A stretch of 50,230 nucleotides of DNA, from positions 30,345-80,574 of the forward strand of contig DEHO01000054.1 in NCBI GenBank assembly GCA_002351955.1, in the 5' to 3' direction. This document shows positions 35,618 to 44,070 of the stretch, piece by piece. The position numbers and the translations under genes are program-made. The notes under the pieces were generated by a model. That model made no database searches, was not told where the DNA came from, and saw nothing but the letters and a program-made list of their open reading frames with translations. Position 1 is the stretch's first letter. Each line of letters opens with the position of its first letter. Origin of the DNA: Flavobacteriales bacterium UBA2798. Lineage in GTDB: Bacteria > Bacteroidota > Bacteroidia > Flavobacteriales_D > UBA2798.

Positions 35618-36154
35618 TTATGCTGCTTCCGGCGGCGGAGAAAAATCTGTCGAAAACCCATTTTGTGTAGGGCGGATATTCAAATACGTAGCTTTAATGG
35701 CGCTATTACTAAAAAGAATCGCAGAGTTGTTTTCTGAATAATCGTGGTAAATTGATTTAAAGAAGAAGTCCAGTAACTGCGATTGCTTATTGGAATTAGG
35801 TACTTTCCCCAAGGCATACAGCCAGAGATCATTGAGCGTTTTGTTTAATGCGGTTTCCTCATTGTCCCACCAGCACCAGTAAATAGTAGTATCACCAGAA
35901 ACCGATTTTTCCACTATGTCATACATTTCACCTTGGTACTCAAACTCCTTAGAATGATGCCAGTGCAGTAAATGTTCGTTTTTTGGTGTTGCCTTAATAA
36001 GGGTTAATTGTCCGCGGTCAATTCCTGCAATAATTTTGTGCTTAATAGATTTACGCAGTTCCATTTTTTGAAAATGTACAACACCCCAACCCAGAAAAAA
36101 CGGAGCGAAGAGTGAGAGAATAACAAAAATTGATATGTATCTCTTTTTAAACAA
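35618..36154 (-). CDS. Small membrane-anchored protein upstream of the TonB receptor
   Basis: A 178-residue protein with one N-terminal membrane helix (about 5-25) and a periplasmic domain. Characteristic segments are LHWHHSKEFEYQGEMYDIVE and TTIYWCWWDNEETALNKTL. I recognise this as a Bacteroidota family of unknown function that often precedes TonB receptor genes. The cluster of histidines (HWHH) and the aromatic CWW could bind a metal or haem; that is inference. The start is a TTG at 36154: no ATG exists upstream before a stop, the next Met is past the membrane helix, and a full TAnnTTTG box ends eight bases upstream. It is probably the first gene of the TonB/RCC1 operon. Confidence 0.75.
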   Translation of the reverse strand: MFKKRYISIFVILSLFAPFFLGWGVVHFQKMELRKSIKHKIIAGIDRGQLTLIKATPKNEHLLHWHHSKEFEYQGEMYDIVEKSVSGDTTIYWCWWDNEETALNKTLNDLWLYALGKVPNSNKQSQLLDFFFKSIYHDYSENNSAILFSNSAIKATYLNIRPTQNGFSTDFSPPPEAA

Positions 36155-36162
36155 GGCGAAAA

Positions 36163-36170
36163 CAAACCTA
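36163..36170 (-). promoter_or_regulatory. -7 box of the TonB/RCC1 operon
   Basis: TAGGTTTG on the minus strand, a full consensus match, lies eight bases before the TTG start of the first gene. A TTG candidate for -33 lies 24 bases further upstream. The region between repeats the word TTTAGGTAAAATTTGGTAAA, which might be regulatory. Confidence 0.55.
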
Positions 36171-36393
36171 AATTTACCAAATTTTACCTAAATACAATTT
36201 AATTTTTCAAAGTGCTTTCCTAACTCGTTTATTCAGCATCCTTATAATCAATTGTTTACCAAAACAAAGCGGTTTTTTATCATCGTCAAAGCTGTAAAAT
36301 GAAGAATTGGTCTATTTTCTGCAGCCATCGGTAGGGGAGTTATTTTAGAATGAAATGGGGGTGGGTGTAATTTTAACGCGTTGAATAGGTTGT

Positions 36394-36425
36394 TTTGGAA
36401 ATAGTGAAAATCGCCTTTAGGTTTG
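36394..36425 (+). promoter_or_regulatory. Promoter with -33 and -7 elements
   Basis: TTTG at 36394-36397, 20 bases, then TAGGTTTG at 36418-36425: the best match in the window to the Bacteroidota promoter TTTG-N19/20-TAnnTTTG. It ends 11 bases before the ATG at 36437 and shows that a TTG at 36395 in the same frame cannot be the start codon. Confidence 0.75.
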
Positions 36426-36436
36426 TAACTAATACG

Positions 36437-37159
36437 ATGTTTAACCGTTTCATTATTTCAAAGTTGATGCTGAGAACTGCAATATTTACTGTTTGTTTCG
36501 TTTGGGGATTGAATGGGTTTTCACGTGAATCCATTTGTAGAATGTTTGGAAGTGATTATTCCAAAGCTATTATTTTCCTTCAACAAAACGGCACGTATTT
36601 TGAATTAGCAGCAAAGTGGTCGGGTAAGGACCCTCGTTTTTTGAAAAGCATTGTGTTTCCCGAATTGATCCGCTACCATCAACTCAGCGATCTGTTTGAA
36701 ACCGCAGCATTGGAGTGGCTCTATGTAGAAGGAGGTAGCAAGGCGGCCGATTTTTCAATCGGTCATTTACAGATGAAACCGTCTTTTATAGAGACGCTGG
36801 AGGGGTATGTTTCATCTGTGGAGTCGCTCCGTTGCAAATATGGTTTCCTGATCCTGAGCGGTAGCGGATCTTCCTTTCGGAAGCAGCGCATAGTGCGATT
36901 AAAAATGATACAATGGCAGCTTGTCTATCTCGCCTGCTTTATGGAAGCGGTTACACATCGCTTTGCTGAAGAAGATTTTAACAGTGAACAGCAATGGCTA
37001 CGTTTTATGGCAACGGCATACAATTCCGGATTTATGAAAGAGCCCGGATATCTGCGCTCGCAAATGGGATTGAGTGCTTTTCCGTATGGACCAAAATTCG
37101 AAGCAAACATGCAGGTGCCTTATTCAGAAGTGGCTGTGGATTACTTTCTTAACCATTAA
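36437..37159 (+). CDS. Secreted lysozyme/transglycosylase-like fold protein, unknown function
   Basis: About 240 residues with a signal-like N-terminus (MFNRFIISKLMLRTAIFTVCFVWGLNGFS; 36467 is a second possible start). Two short motifs recall the lytic transglycosylase fold: FPELIRYHQL, which could hold the catalytic Glu, and FSIGHLQMKPSF, similar to the S-x-G-x-x-Q segment of those enzymes. Near the C-terminus MATAYNSGF corresponds to the AYNAG motif. The overall spacing agrees with that fold, but sequence similarity is low and a catalytic role in peptidoglycan cleavage is only a proposal. A strong promoter lies directly upstream, and the broken lipoprotein gene begins 35 bases downstream. 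Confidence 0.65.
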   Translation: MFNRFIISKLMLRTAIFTVCFVWGLNGFSRESICRMFGSDYSKAIIFLQQNGTYFELAAKWSGKDPRFLKSIVFPELIRYHQLSDLFETAALEWLYVEGGSKAADFSIGHLQMKPSFIETLEGYVSSVESLRCKYGFLILSGSGSSFRKQRIVRLKMIQWQLVYLACFMEAVTHRFAEEDFNSEQQWLRFMATAYNSGFMKEPGYLRSQMGLSAFPYGPKFEANMQVPYSEVAVDYFLNH

Positions 37160-37194
37160 AGATTTGTAAGACAGATTGCGTTTATTTTGGAGCT

Positions 37195-38673
37195 ATGATT
37201 ACAAACCGGATGCTTCTTTTTTTCGTTTCACTGGCATTGCTTTCCTGCAATAGTGAGACAAATTCCCTGACTGAAAAACCGGTTGAAAAGGATTCGATTG
37301 TTGTTGTCTTACCTCCATTAGTAAAAGCTCCGGTTGCCGAATTCGATATTCCTTTTGAAGAATTTATTCTTGACGCTGAAGTCGGGGGTGTGTACACCGT
37401 TCGTTCAGGTGGGGGTTCAAGAATTATTTTGCCACCTTCTGTGATGGTGGATAGTTATGGAGACCTGCTTCAAGGCGATATAAAATTTCGTTACCGTGAA
37501 TTTCATGATGCAGCCGATATATATTGCGCAGGTATTCCAATGGATTAAGATGCGGCAGGAATGATCAAGCGATTTGAAACTGCAGGAATGTTTGAGTTGC
37601 GAGCATACGACATCCGGGGGAATGAAGTGTTTGTCGATAGCGGAAAAACCATGTCCGTTTCATTTGCAGGAACAATTACCGGAAGCGAATATCATTTTTT
37701 CTACCTCGATGAAAAAGGAACCCGAAACTGGCATTACATCGGAGATGAAGGAGGCGTTTTTAATCCGGAAAAAGAAAAAATCCGTCGTCGCAAACAAGCA
37801 TCAGCACTGAAAATCCCGCTTGGACCGGATTACTTTTCATTCAACTACATGGCAGCACTTGATGTGATGTTGAATGATAATGTTCAGCAGATCAATAAAA
37901 ACAGGAGCAGCGCCGATTTCCGTACAAAAATTTCGGAGTACGGATTGGGTTGGTCGAATATTTACAACTACCAAAGTGTGCAATTCGAAGGCAGAACGAT
38001 GCTTGCTTCGCTGCTGGTTTGGAAAAATATCGGCGGAAAAAAACTACCCGACTGGGCCGGGAAGTCGGATAGCAAACTTGTTCCTCTTGAGGGAAACGTT
38101 TATGAATTGCAATTAATTGAAAAGGGAGGAACGCGTCAGTTTTCTACCCGTATAGAGCCGTTTATGTCTTTAAAGGCACTTTTTGCATTCTCTGCTGCCG
38201 AATGGAAAAGCAATTACGAAAAAACACTGCAGCGTGTAAAAGAAGATGAAAAGCGTCTGACCATGCTTGCAGATGTCTACCGTGAAATGGAGATCAATCG
38301 TTTTGGCATTTATAACTACGATCGGTTCCTGAACGATAAAAATGCGGTCGTTGTAAAAGCAGATTTTCGTTTCGACCGTGATGCCGGCATATTGCAGAAC
38401 CAGGAAGTATGTTACGTAAGCGGAACGGATCGTGCATTGATAAAATATCCCTTTGAGAAATGGTCGCAGTTCATTCTTCTTCCTGACCCCGGAGCACAAC
38501 TGTTCGCATTGTTACCCGGAAATTTTATTGCGGTTTTTTCACCGAAAGAATACAATAAGGTGGATCAGAAAAAACTTAAGCTGGAAACAGAACCTGCAGT
38601 GGTGTTTGAGTTGCATACGGTAAGGCAATTCAATGGCGCGGAAGATCTCCGCATGATCCTCGATGGTAAATGA
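37195..38673 (+). pseudogene. Lipoprotein gene interrupted by one in-frame TAA
   Basis: Two open stretches in the same frame (37195-37548 and 37549-38673) are separated only by the TAA at 37546-37548. The first part has a lipoprotein signal (LLFFVSLALLSC) and runs to AADIYCAGIPMD; the second continues DAAGMIKRFETAGMFELRA. These flow into each other as one domain, and from related Bacteroidota proteins I would expect a Tyr at the stop position, which is one base from TAA. No start with a signal peptide precedes the second part. The full protein would be about 492 residues, surface- or periplasm-anchored and of unknown role. The stop may be a real inactivating mutation, a population variant, a sequencing error or recoding. 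Confidence 0.75.
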
Positions 38674-39068
38674 TCGCTTATATTTATCCATTACTTATTT
38701 TGCTTACCGGAGCAATTACACTTGCTTTGAAATACAACAAACGGATCAATGAAGAAGACCGTTTCAAGTGGATCATACCTGCATTCTTCTATTTCTGCTT
38801 TTTTATTGCAAGCGGACTAATTCTGTTTTTTGTTTGGCCGGCATCAACTTCTACATCAGGACTTGGTGCTGTTGCAATATCTGTGACGTCAGTATTGTAT
38901 TCAATATGGTTGTGGGTAGTCTTTACTGCAGTTTATGCCGTTGTAGCCGTAATTTTGCTGATGAGTTATGGTAAAAAAAACAGGCATCTTGATGGTGTAA
39001 GTTCCGGAGTTACCATTACGCTGGCACTATTGGGAGTGCTGGTTTTGGGACTTGTCATCATGCTTTAG
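38670..39068 (+). CDS. Small four-helix membrane protein, unknown function
   Basis: A 132-residue protein made almost entirely of four hydrophobic helices (about 5-18, 33-52, 62-95 and 108-132) joined by short loops, the first containing KYNKRINEEDRFK. No family is recognised. It begins four bases inside the end of the interrupted lipoprotein gene (ATGA overlap), which suggests it used to be or still is translated with it. If the upstream gene is truncated by the internal stop, coupling to that gene would be weakened. Its position just before the inorganic-carbon operon seems accidental. Confidence 0.7.
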   Translation: MIAYIYPLLILLTGAITLALKYNKRINEEDRFKWIIPAFFYFCFFIASGLILFFVWPASTSTSGLGAVAISVTSVLYSIWLWVVFTAVYAVVAVILLMSYGKKNRHLDGVSSGVTITLALLGVLVLGLVIML

Positions 39069-39080
39069 TTAATGTTAAAC

Positions 39081-39099
39081 AACTCATTTATTGTGAGTT
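39081..39099. promoter_or_regulatory. Inverted repeat upstream of the inorganic-carbon operon
   Basis: AACTCA-TTTATTG-TGAGTT, a six-base inverted repeat with a seven-base loop, about 33 bases upstream of the -33 box of the promoter at 39132. No T run follows, so a protein-binding site is more plausible than a terminator, but the motif is short. Confidence 0.3.
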
Positions 39100-39131
39100 A
39101 ATCCCTGTTTCGTTACGCAACTGTTAATTTT

Positions 39132-39162
39132 TTTGAGGAGAGCTGATTCCTCTGTTTATTTG
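39132..39162 (+). promoter_or_regulatory. Promoter of the dabA-dabB-SulP operon
   Basis: TTTG (39132-39135), 19 bases, then TTTATTTG (39155-39162), which differs from TAnnTTTG at one position. It lies 18 bases before the ATG of the first gene of the operon. Confidence 0.55.
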
Positions 39163-39180
39163 TACTTGCATTCAACACCT

Positions 39181-39615
39181 ATGAAGCTTTTTGGCAGTCG
39201 TTTGGCACCTATCTTTTTCTTCTGGATAATTTTCCTGAATGCATCTTCATTATTTGCCAATGCTGAATTAGATCTCTCGCCTGAGAACGATGTTGTTTTT
39301 CTGCAAGTCAATGATGATGAAAATGCAGAGGTGATCAATGAATCGCAGGAAGAAAAAGTATTTCCTGTCCCCAATATTCATTCTCCGTTAAGTGAGCCGG
39401 ATCTGTCCTTTCCCGGTTTTTCCGGTGAACCTGAAGAAGAAAATATTTCGCAAAAGGAAAAAGACGGAAAAGATGGTGTTTATCTACACGACCAGCTATT
39501 GTTACACTGGATAGAATCTTCTCTTTCCCATTTACCATTTATAAATTATTCCAGGCGCAATTGCCCGGTTCCCTTGTTCGTCCTTCACCATTCCTGGAAA
39601 AGTTTTTTGATCTGA
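39181..39615 (+). CDS. Small secreted protein leading the inorganic-carbon operon
   Basis: A 144-residue protein with a signal peptide (MKLFGSRLAPIFFFWIIFLNASSLFA), an acidic, proline-rich low-complexity middle (NVDDENAEVINE-like region and EPEEENISQKEK), and a hydrophobic, aromatic C-terminus containing VLHHSWKSFLI. The start at the ATG at 39181 is preferred over a TTG at 39133, which is inside the promoter. No family is recognised. It is 64 bases upstream of dabA on the same strand, so it is likely co-expressed with the carbon transport genes. Its role could be regulatory or stabilising; nothing in the sequence settles this. Confidence 0.6.
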   Translation: MKLFGSRLAPIFFFWIIFLNASSLFANAELDLSPENDVVFLQVNDDENAEVINESQEEKVFPVPNIHSPLSEPDLSFPGFSGEPEEENISQKEKDGKDGVYLHDQLLLHWIESSLSHLPFINYSRRNCPVPLFVLHHSWKSFLI

Positions 39616-39679
39616 ATAAACGCATTGCGAGTTTGGCTTCTATGCCAATTGTCAATTAGTATTATTTAGAATCAACACC

Positions 39680-42172
39680 ATGGATAATCATTCCCTGGTA
39701 TTTGACGAACAACATTCCTTAGAGCATCTAAAGCATTATTTACCCGCTCAGGCAGCACTCAAGGATTTCGTTCATCACAATACCTTACATGCTTTTCAGC
39801 ATGAAAAATTTCATACAGCATTAAGGCAAGCCTCGAATGTATTTGGGTATACTACCTATTTATCAATTGATGAATACAGAGAGCGATTTAATTCCGGTAA
39901 GATCAGAGAGGAGATTCTTAATCGAACCATCGACGAGTATATCACTAAAGGTCTTGCCTTGGGTTTTAATCAACTTAAGGAAGCTGTTCTTTATAAAAAC
40001 CTTGACGTCCCAATTTCAGGTAAAATCGGATCGCTTCGTTCGCAATGGGATAAGCATTGTTCAATTGCTTTGGATAAGATCATTCCTCAAATTTTATTCA
40101 GACTATTAGCGGCATTCCTCGACCAGGGTATTGCATTTTGGAAGTTTCCTTACAAAAACAGTTCGTTTTTAGAGGCTGTTCGCAACCTTGAAAGGAACAG
40201 TGCAGTAAGCCTTTTTCATTCGGCAAAAGCAAAAGAACTGTTGCTTGATGAAAGCATTACTCTTACTGATTTGTTGTTTATGGTGGTCGGACGCGAATCA
40301 TTGTTTGAACACTATCTTTTTGATCAGCAATTTGCACACCCGGGTTGGTCGGGTTTTGTTGCAATGCTCGAAACACAGCCGGAGACACTTCTTGACAAAC
40401 GCAAAATCGAGTTAAGAGAACTTATTATCCTGGAGTTGATTCTGGAGATCGATGCGCTTGAAAATAAATTTAGAAAGGGTTGGAAACCGCTTGCATCAGT
40501 ACTCGTTGAAGAACCTGATTCACTTTTTTCAAGTTATACTCCGGTTGAGGCAGACCTCATTCGTAGTGTCTGGCAAGATGCTTTCGAATGGAGTTTTTAC
40601 GACGATGTTTTGTCCGGACTGGAAGAAGCTGAAGATGTAACAGCGAATTCACCGGCTTCCATGCAGGCCTTGTTGTGTATTGATGATCGCGAATACTCTT
40701 TCAGACGACATATTCAATTGGTCGATCCGCTTTCGTCTACGTTTGGTACTCCGGGATTTTTTGGTGTTGAATTTTATTTTCGACCGGAAAACGGAAAGTT
40801 CAATACAAAGGCTTGTCCCGCTCCGGTAAATCCTTCTTTTCTGATTAAAGAAACCAACAGAAAAGCGGCATTAAAAAGCGATGTTCATTTTGCGCGGAAT
40901 TCTCACTCATTATTCCGGGGATGGTTGCTTTCCATGACAATTGGATTCTGGTCGGCATTTCGCCTTTTTATTAGTTTGTTTAAACCTTCCGTTAGTCCTG
41001 TCGCTGCTTATTCATTTTCTCATATGGACGGCGCATCAGGATTGCAAATTGATGCAGATGGTACCACAGAGGGTGAATTGAAGGTGGGATTTACCCATGA
41101 GGAAATGGCCTTGAGAGTGATGAACACCTTGCGGAGTATTGGACTGACCGGAAATTTTTCAAGACTCGTTTATGTAATCGGTCATGGAGCAAGTTCAGTC
41201 AACAATCCCTATTACGCCGGATATGATTGTGGTGCATGTTGTGGAAGACCGGGTGCGGTAAATGCAAGGGTGTTTTCTTATATGGCAAACAAACCTGAAG
41301 TGCGTTTGATTTTGGCGGAGAAGGGAATTCATATTCCGGAGACCACAATTTTTATTGGCGCAATGCACGATACTACCCGTGATGAAATGGAGTACTACGA
41401 TTTGCATTTGTTGTCGGCTGAACAGGTTCAATCGCATGAAAATTGCCAAAAGGTGTTTTCAAAAGCATTGCAACTGAATGCCGATGAGAGAAGTTTTCGG
41501 TTTGATAATGTAAAAAGCGCGAGCGGTAGTTCAGGTTTGCATGCCGAAATAAAAAAGCGTTCAGTATCTTTTTTTGAACCTCGTCCCGAATGGAATCATA
41601 CCGCAAATGCATTGACAATTGTTGGGAGATCACATTTGTATAAACACATGTACCTCGACAAACGCCCTTTCATCAATTCATATGATTATCGTGAAGATCC
41701 GGAAGGAAAGTATTTGTTGTCCATTTTGTCGGCTGCTATTCCGGTTTGTGGTGGTATTAATCTTGAATATTATTTTTCAAGAGTAGATCAGCAAAAACTT
41801 GGTGCGGGTACAAAACTACCGCATAATGTGGTTGGACTGTTTGCTGTAAACAATGGTGTTGAAGGAGATCTGCGTCCTGGCTTGCCAAGTCAAATGATTG
41901 AAATTCACGATCCGGTTCGAATTCTTTTTGTCATTGAACATCATCCGGAAGTTGTATTTCGTGTGATAAGTTCAAACGCCGGCATTTACGAATGGATAAA
42001 AAATGAATGGGTTCATCTCACTGTTAAAGATCCCTCAACCGGAAAAACATACAGGTATGCTGATGGGGAATTGGTCCTCTATAACTCTTTGCAGAAACAG
42101 CTAAAAAAGGCCAGGGACAAAGCTCAACTGGAAAAGAGCTACGCAAAAAATGAAGTTGTACTTATAAATTGA
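39680..42172 (+). CDS. dabA: Inorganic-carbon transporter subunit DabA (DUF2309)
   Basis: The 830-residue soluble, membrane-associated subunit of the DAB system, which takes up dissolved inorganic carbon as CO2 and turns it into bicarbonate in the cytoplasm in an energy-coupled way. It is a DUF2309/UPF0753 protein with a beta-carbonic-anhydrase-like zinc site. The predicted ligands are Cys333 and Asp335 in LLCIDDREYSFRRH, His502 in IGHGASSVNNP and Cys517 in YDCGACCG. The 15-residue spacing between the His and the last Cys equals that described for Halothiobacillus DabA. The N-terminal HYLPAQAALKDFVHHNTLHAF is the family signature. The dabB start is five bases after the stop, making a strong pair. 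Confidence 0.92.
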   Translation: MDNHSLVFDEQHSLEHLKHYLPAQAALKDFVHHNTLHAFQHEKFHTALRQASNVFGYTTYLSIDEYRERFNSGKIREEILNRTIDEYITKGLALGFNQLKEAVLYKNLDVPISGKIGSLRSQWDKHCSIALDKIIPQILFRLLAAFLDQGIAFWKFPYKNSSFLEAVRNLERNSAVSLFHSAKAKELLLDESITLTDLLFMVVGRESLFEHYLFDQQFAHPGWSGFVAMLETQPETLLDKRKIELRELIILELILEIDALENKFRKGWKPLASVLVEEPDSLFSSYTPVEADLIRSVWQDAFEWSFYDDVLSGLEEAEDVTANSPASMQALLCIDDREYSFRRHIQLVDPLSSTFGTPGFFGVEFYFRPENGKFNTKACPAPVNPSFLIKETNRKAALKSDVHFARNSHSLFRGWLLSMTIGFWSAFRLFISLFKPSVSPVAAYSFSHMDGASGLQIDADGTTEGELKVGFTHEEMALRVMNTLRSIGLTGNFSRLVYVIGHGASSVNNPYYAGYDCGACCGRPGAVNARVFSYMANKPEVRLILAEKGIHIPETTIFIGAMHDTTRDEMEYYDLHLLSAEQVQSHENCQKVFSKALQLNADERSFRFDNVKSASGSSGLHAEIKKRSVSFFEPRPEWNHTANALTIVGRSHLYKHMYLDKRPFINSYDYREDPEGKYLLSILSAAIPVCGGINLEYYFSRVDQQKLGAGTKLPHNVVGLFAVNNGVEGDLRPGLPSQMIEIHDPVRILFVIEHHPEVVFRVISSNAGIYEWIKNEWVHLTVKDPSTGKTYRYADGELVLYNSLQKQLKKARDKAQLEKSYAKNEVVLIN

Positions 42173-42177
42173 TCACT

Positions 42178-44049
42178 ATGTACCACATCATACATTTACT
42201 CGTCCTTTTACCATTCTCCGGATTCCTGCTTTCATTATTGTTTAATGGAACCAGAGAACGGTCTATTGCAATGGTCGCTTATGTGATCATGTTTGTCTCC
42301 ATGTCGCTTTCAGTAGTTTTTTCCATCTATTGGCTCACTATTGGTTCTCCAGTTTTCAGTTTTGCTGATGGAAGTCTCTATGCGCAAAATGGATTTAATT
42401 TCTTCCTCGATTTTTATTTTGACGGAATTGCAGCGACTTATTTAGTTGTAGGTAATATCATCACTTTTATGGTGATTGCTTTTAGCCGTCATTATATGCA
42501 TCGCGAATCAGGCTACAAGCGGTTTTTTAATACCATCCTCTTTTTCAATACCGGTTATGTAATAACAATTCTTGCCGGAAACTTTGAGACGCTATTTATT
42601 GGTTGGGAAATTCTAGGGATTTCATCCTTTCTGTTAATTGCATTTTATCGTTTGCGCTATCTCCCGGTTCGTAATGCATTAAAGGTGTTTACCATCTATC
42701 GTATTGGTGATGTAGGGATACTACTGGCCATGTGGATGAGTCATCATTTATGGAGCGAGAATATTACTTTTCAAAAGCTCCATAATTATGAATTGGTACA
42801 TGAGCATTTGTCGGCGCATACCGGAATAGGCGTTTTTGTTTCGCTGATGATCCTTGTTGCTGCTTTGGCGAAGTCTGCGCAGTTTCCATTTTCATCATGG
42901 TTACCACGGGCAATGGAAGGGCCAACTCCGTCCAGTGCAATTTTTTATGGATCACTTTCTGTGCACATGGGAGCGTTTCTGTTATTGCGGACACATCCTT
43001 TTTGGGAACACCAGGTTTCAGTAAAAATTCTGATTGTAGTAATTGGTTTGGTTACAGCAGTGCTTGCTTCTTTAATGGCGCGTGTTCAGTCAACGATTAA
43101 GGGACAAATTGCTTACAGTTCAGTTTCACAAATCGGAATCATATTTGTCGAAGTAGGTCTTGGATTTGAAACACTTGCCTTAATTCATTTCGCCGGTAAT
43201 GCATTTTTAAGAACTTATCAGCTCTTGATTTCTCCCTCCGCAGTAGCGTACATGATTCGGGATCAGTTTTATCATCATCAGGATACAGAACAAAAAAGTT
43301 CCGCGTCCTGGAAATCAAAGCTGAATTCCACTTTTTACCTTCTTTCCCTAAAGGAGTGGAACCTGGAAATCATAGTTTTTAATCTTTTTATAAAACCACT
43401 TAAAAAGATCAGAGTGCTATTAGGATTCCTTACGGTCAGAAATGTTGCATTCGTTTTATTTCCGCTCTACATCATTGGATTTATTCTTGCCTACAAAAAT
43501 CCGGCTGCAATAACAGAAAGCAGAATTGTCATTGCGCATATCTGTGCAGTACTGGCATTGCTGATGGTGGCAAAATCATTCAATGAAAGAACCAGCTCTC
43601 GTTTAGCATGGATGTTGGTAGTGTTTGCCCATTTTTTTGTGGATCTGGCAGTCACCTTCAACGATCATCTTGATTTAAAAGAAGCTACTATTTATTTGAG
43701 CGGAATTATTATTTCAGGATCAATCGGATTGATAGCGCTTTTAAGAATCAGGCGAATTGAACATCATGGACTTGGATTAAACCGTTTCCATGGATTGGTC
43801 AAAGAATATCCGGTAACTGCATTTGTGTTTCTGCTTTCTGCATTAGGTGTGGCAGGTTTTCCGATTACAACAACATTTTTTGGAGAAGACCTGGTTCTGA
43901 CTCATATCCACGAGAATCAGGTATTGCTTGCGTTTTTTGTTTCAGTAACATTTATCGTTAACGGATTGGCAGTAATCAGGATTTACTCCAGAATATTTTT
44001 AGGTACACATCAAAGAAGCGTTCAGCACGCATCAGATTTAACAGTATAA
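42178..44049 (+). CDS. dabB: Inorganic-carbon transporter subunit DabB (NuoL/ND5-like)
   Basis: A 624-residue membrane protein with about 14 helices, related to the proton-pumping NuoL/MrpA subunits. In the DAB system it is thought to use the cation gradient to drive DabA. The conserved membrane motifs of this superfamily are present: WEILGISSFLLIAFYR, the lysine-helix segment LAKSAQFPFSSWLPRAMEGPTPSSA and the following His-bearing helix VHMGAFLLLRTHP. The length is somewhat above that of many DabB proteins, with a charged linker near residue 370. The ATG at 42178 is preferred; a TTG at 42169 overlapping the dabA stop is possible. No other respiratory complex I genes are adjacent, which supports the DabB assignment over a complex I subunit. 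Confidence 0.88.
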   Translation: MYHIIHLLVLLPFSGFLLSLLFNGTRERSIAMVAYVIMFVSMSLSVVFSIYWLTIGSPVFSFADGSLYAQNGFNFFLDFYFDGIAATYLVVGNIITFMVIAFSRHYMHRESGYKRFFNTILFFNTGYVITILAGNFETLFIGWEILGISSFLLIAFYRLRYLPVRNALKVFTIYRIGDVGILLAMWMSHHLWSENITFQKLHNYELVHEHLSAHTGIGVFVSLMILVAALAKSAQFPFSSWLPRAMEGPTPSSAIFYGSLSVHMGAFLLLRTHPFWEHQVSVKILIVVIGLVTAVLASLMARVQSTIKGQIAYSSVSQIGIIFVEVGLGFETLALIHFAGNAFLRTYQLLISPSAVAYMIRDQFYHHQDTEQKSSASWKSKLNSTFYLLSLKEWNLEIIVFNLFIKPLKKIRVLLGFLTVRNVAFVLFPLYIIGFILAYKNPAAITESRIVIAHICAVLALLMVAKSFNERTSSRLAWMLVVFAHFFVDLAVTFNDHLDLKEATIYLSGIIISGSIGLIALLRIRRIEHHGLGLNRFHGLVKEYPVTAFVFLLSALGVAGFPITTTFFGEDLVLTHIHENQVLLAFFVSVTFIVNGLAVIRIYSRIFLGTHQRSVQHASDLTV

Positions 44050-44070
44050 ATTTTCATCAAAAACATTAGT

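Noticed and set aside
36395..36436. TTG at 36395 as the start of the lysozyme-fold-like gene
   Set aside because: The TTG is part of the -33 element of a strong promoter, and the ATG at 36437 begins a better signal peptide.
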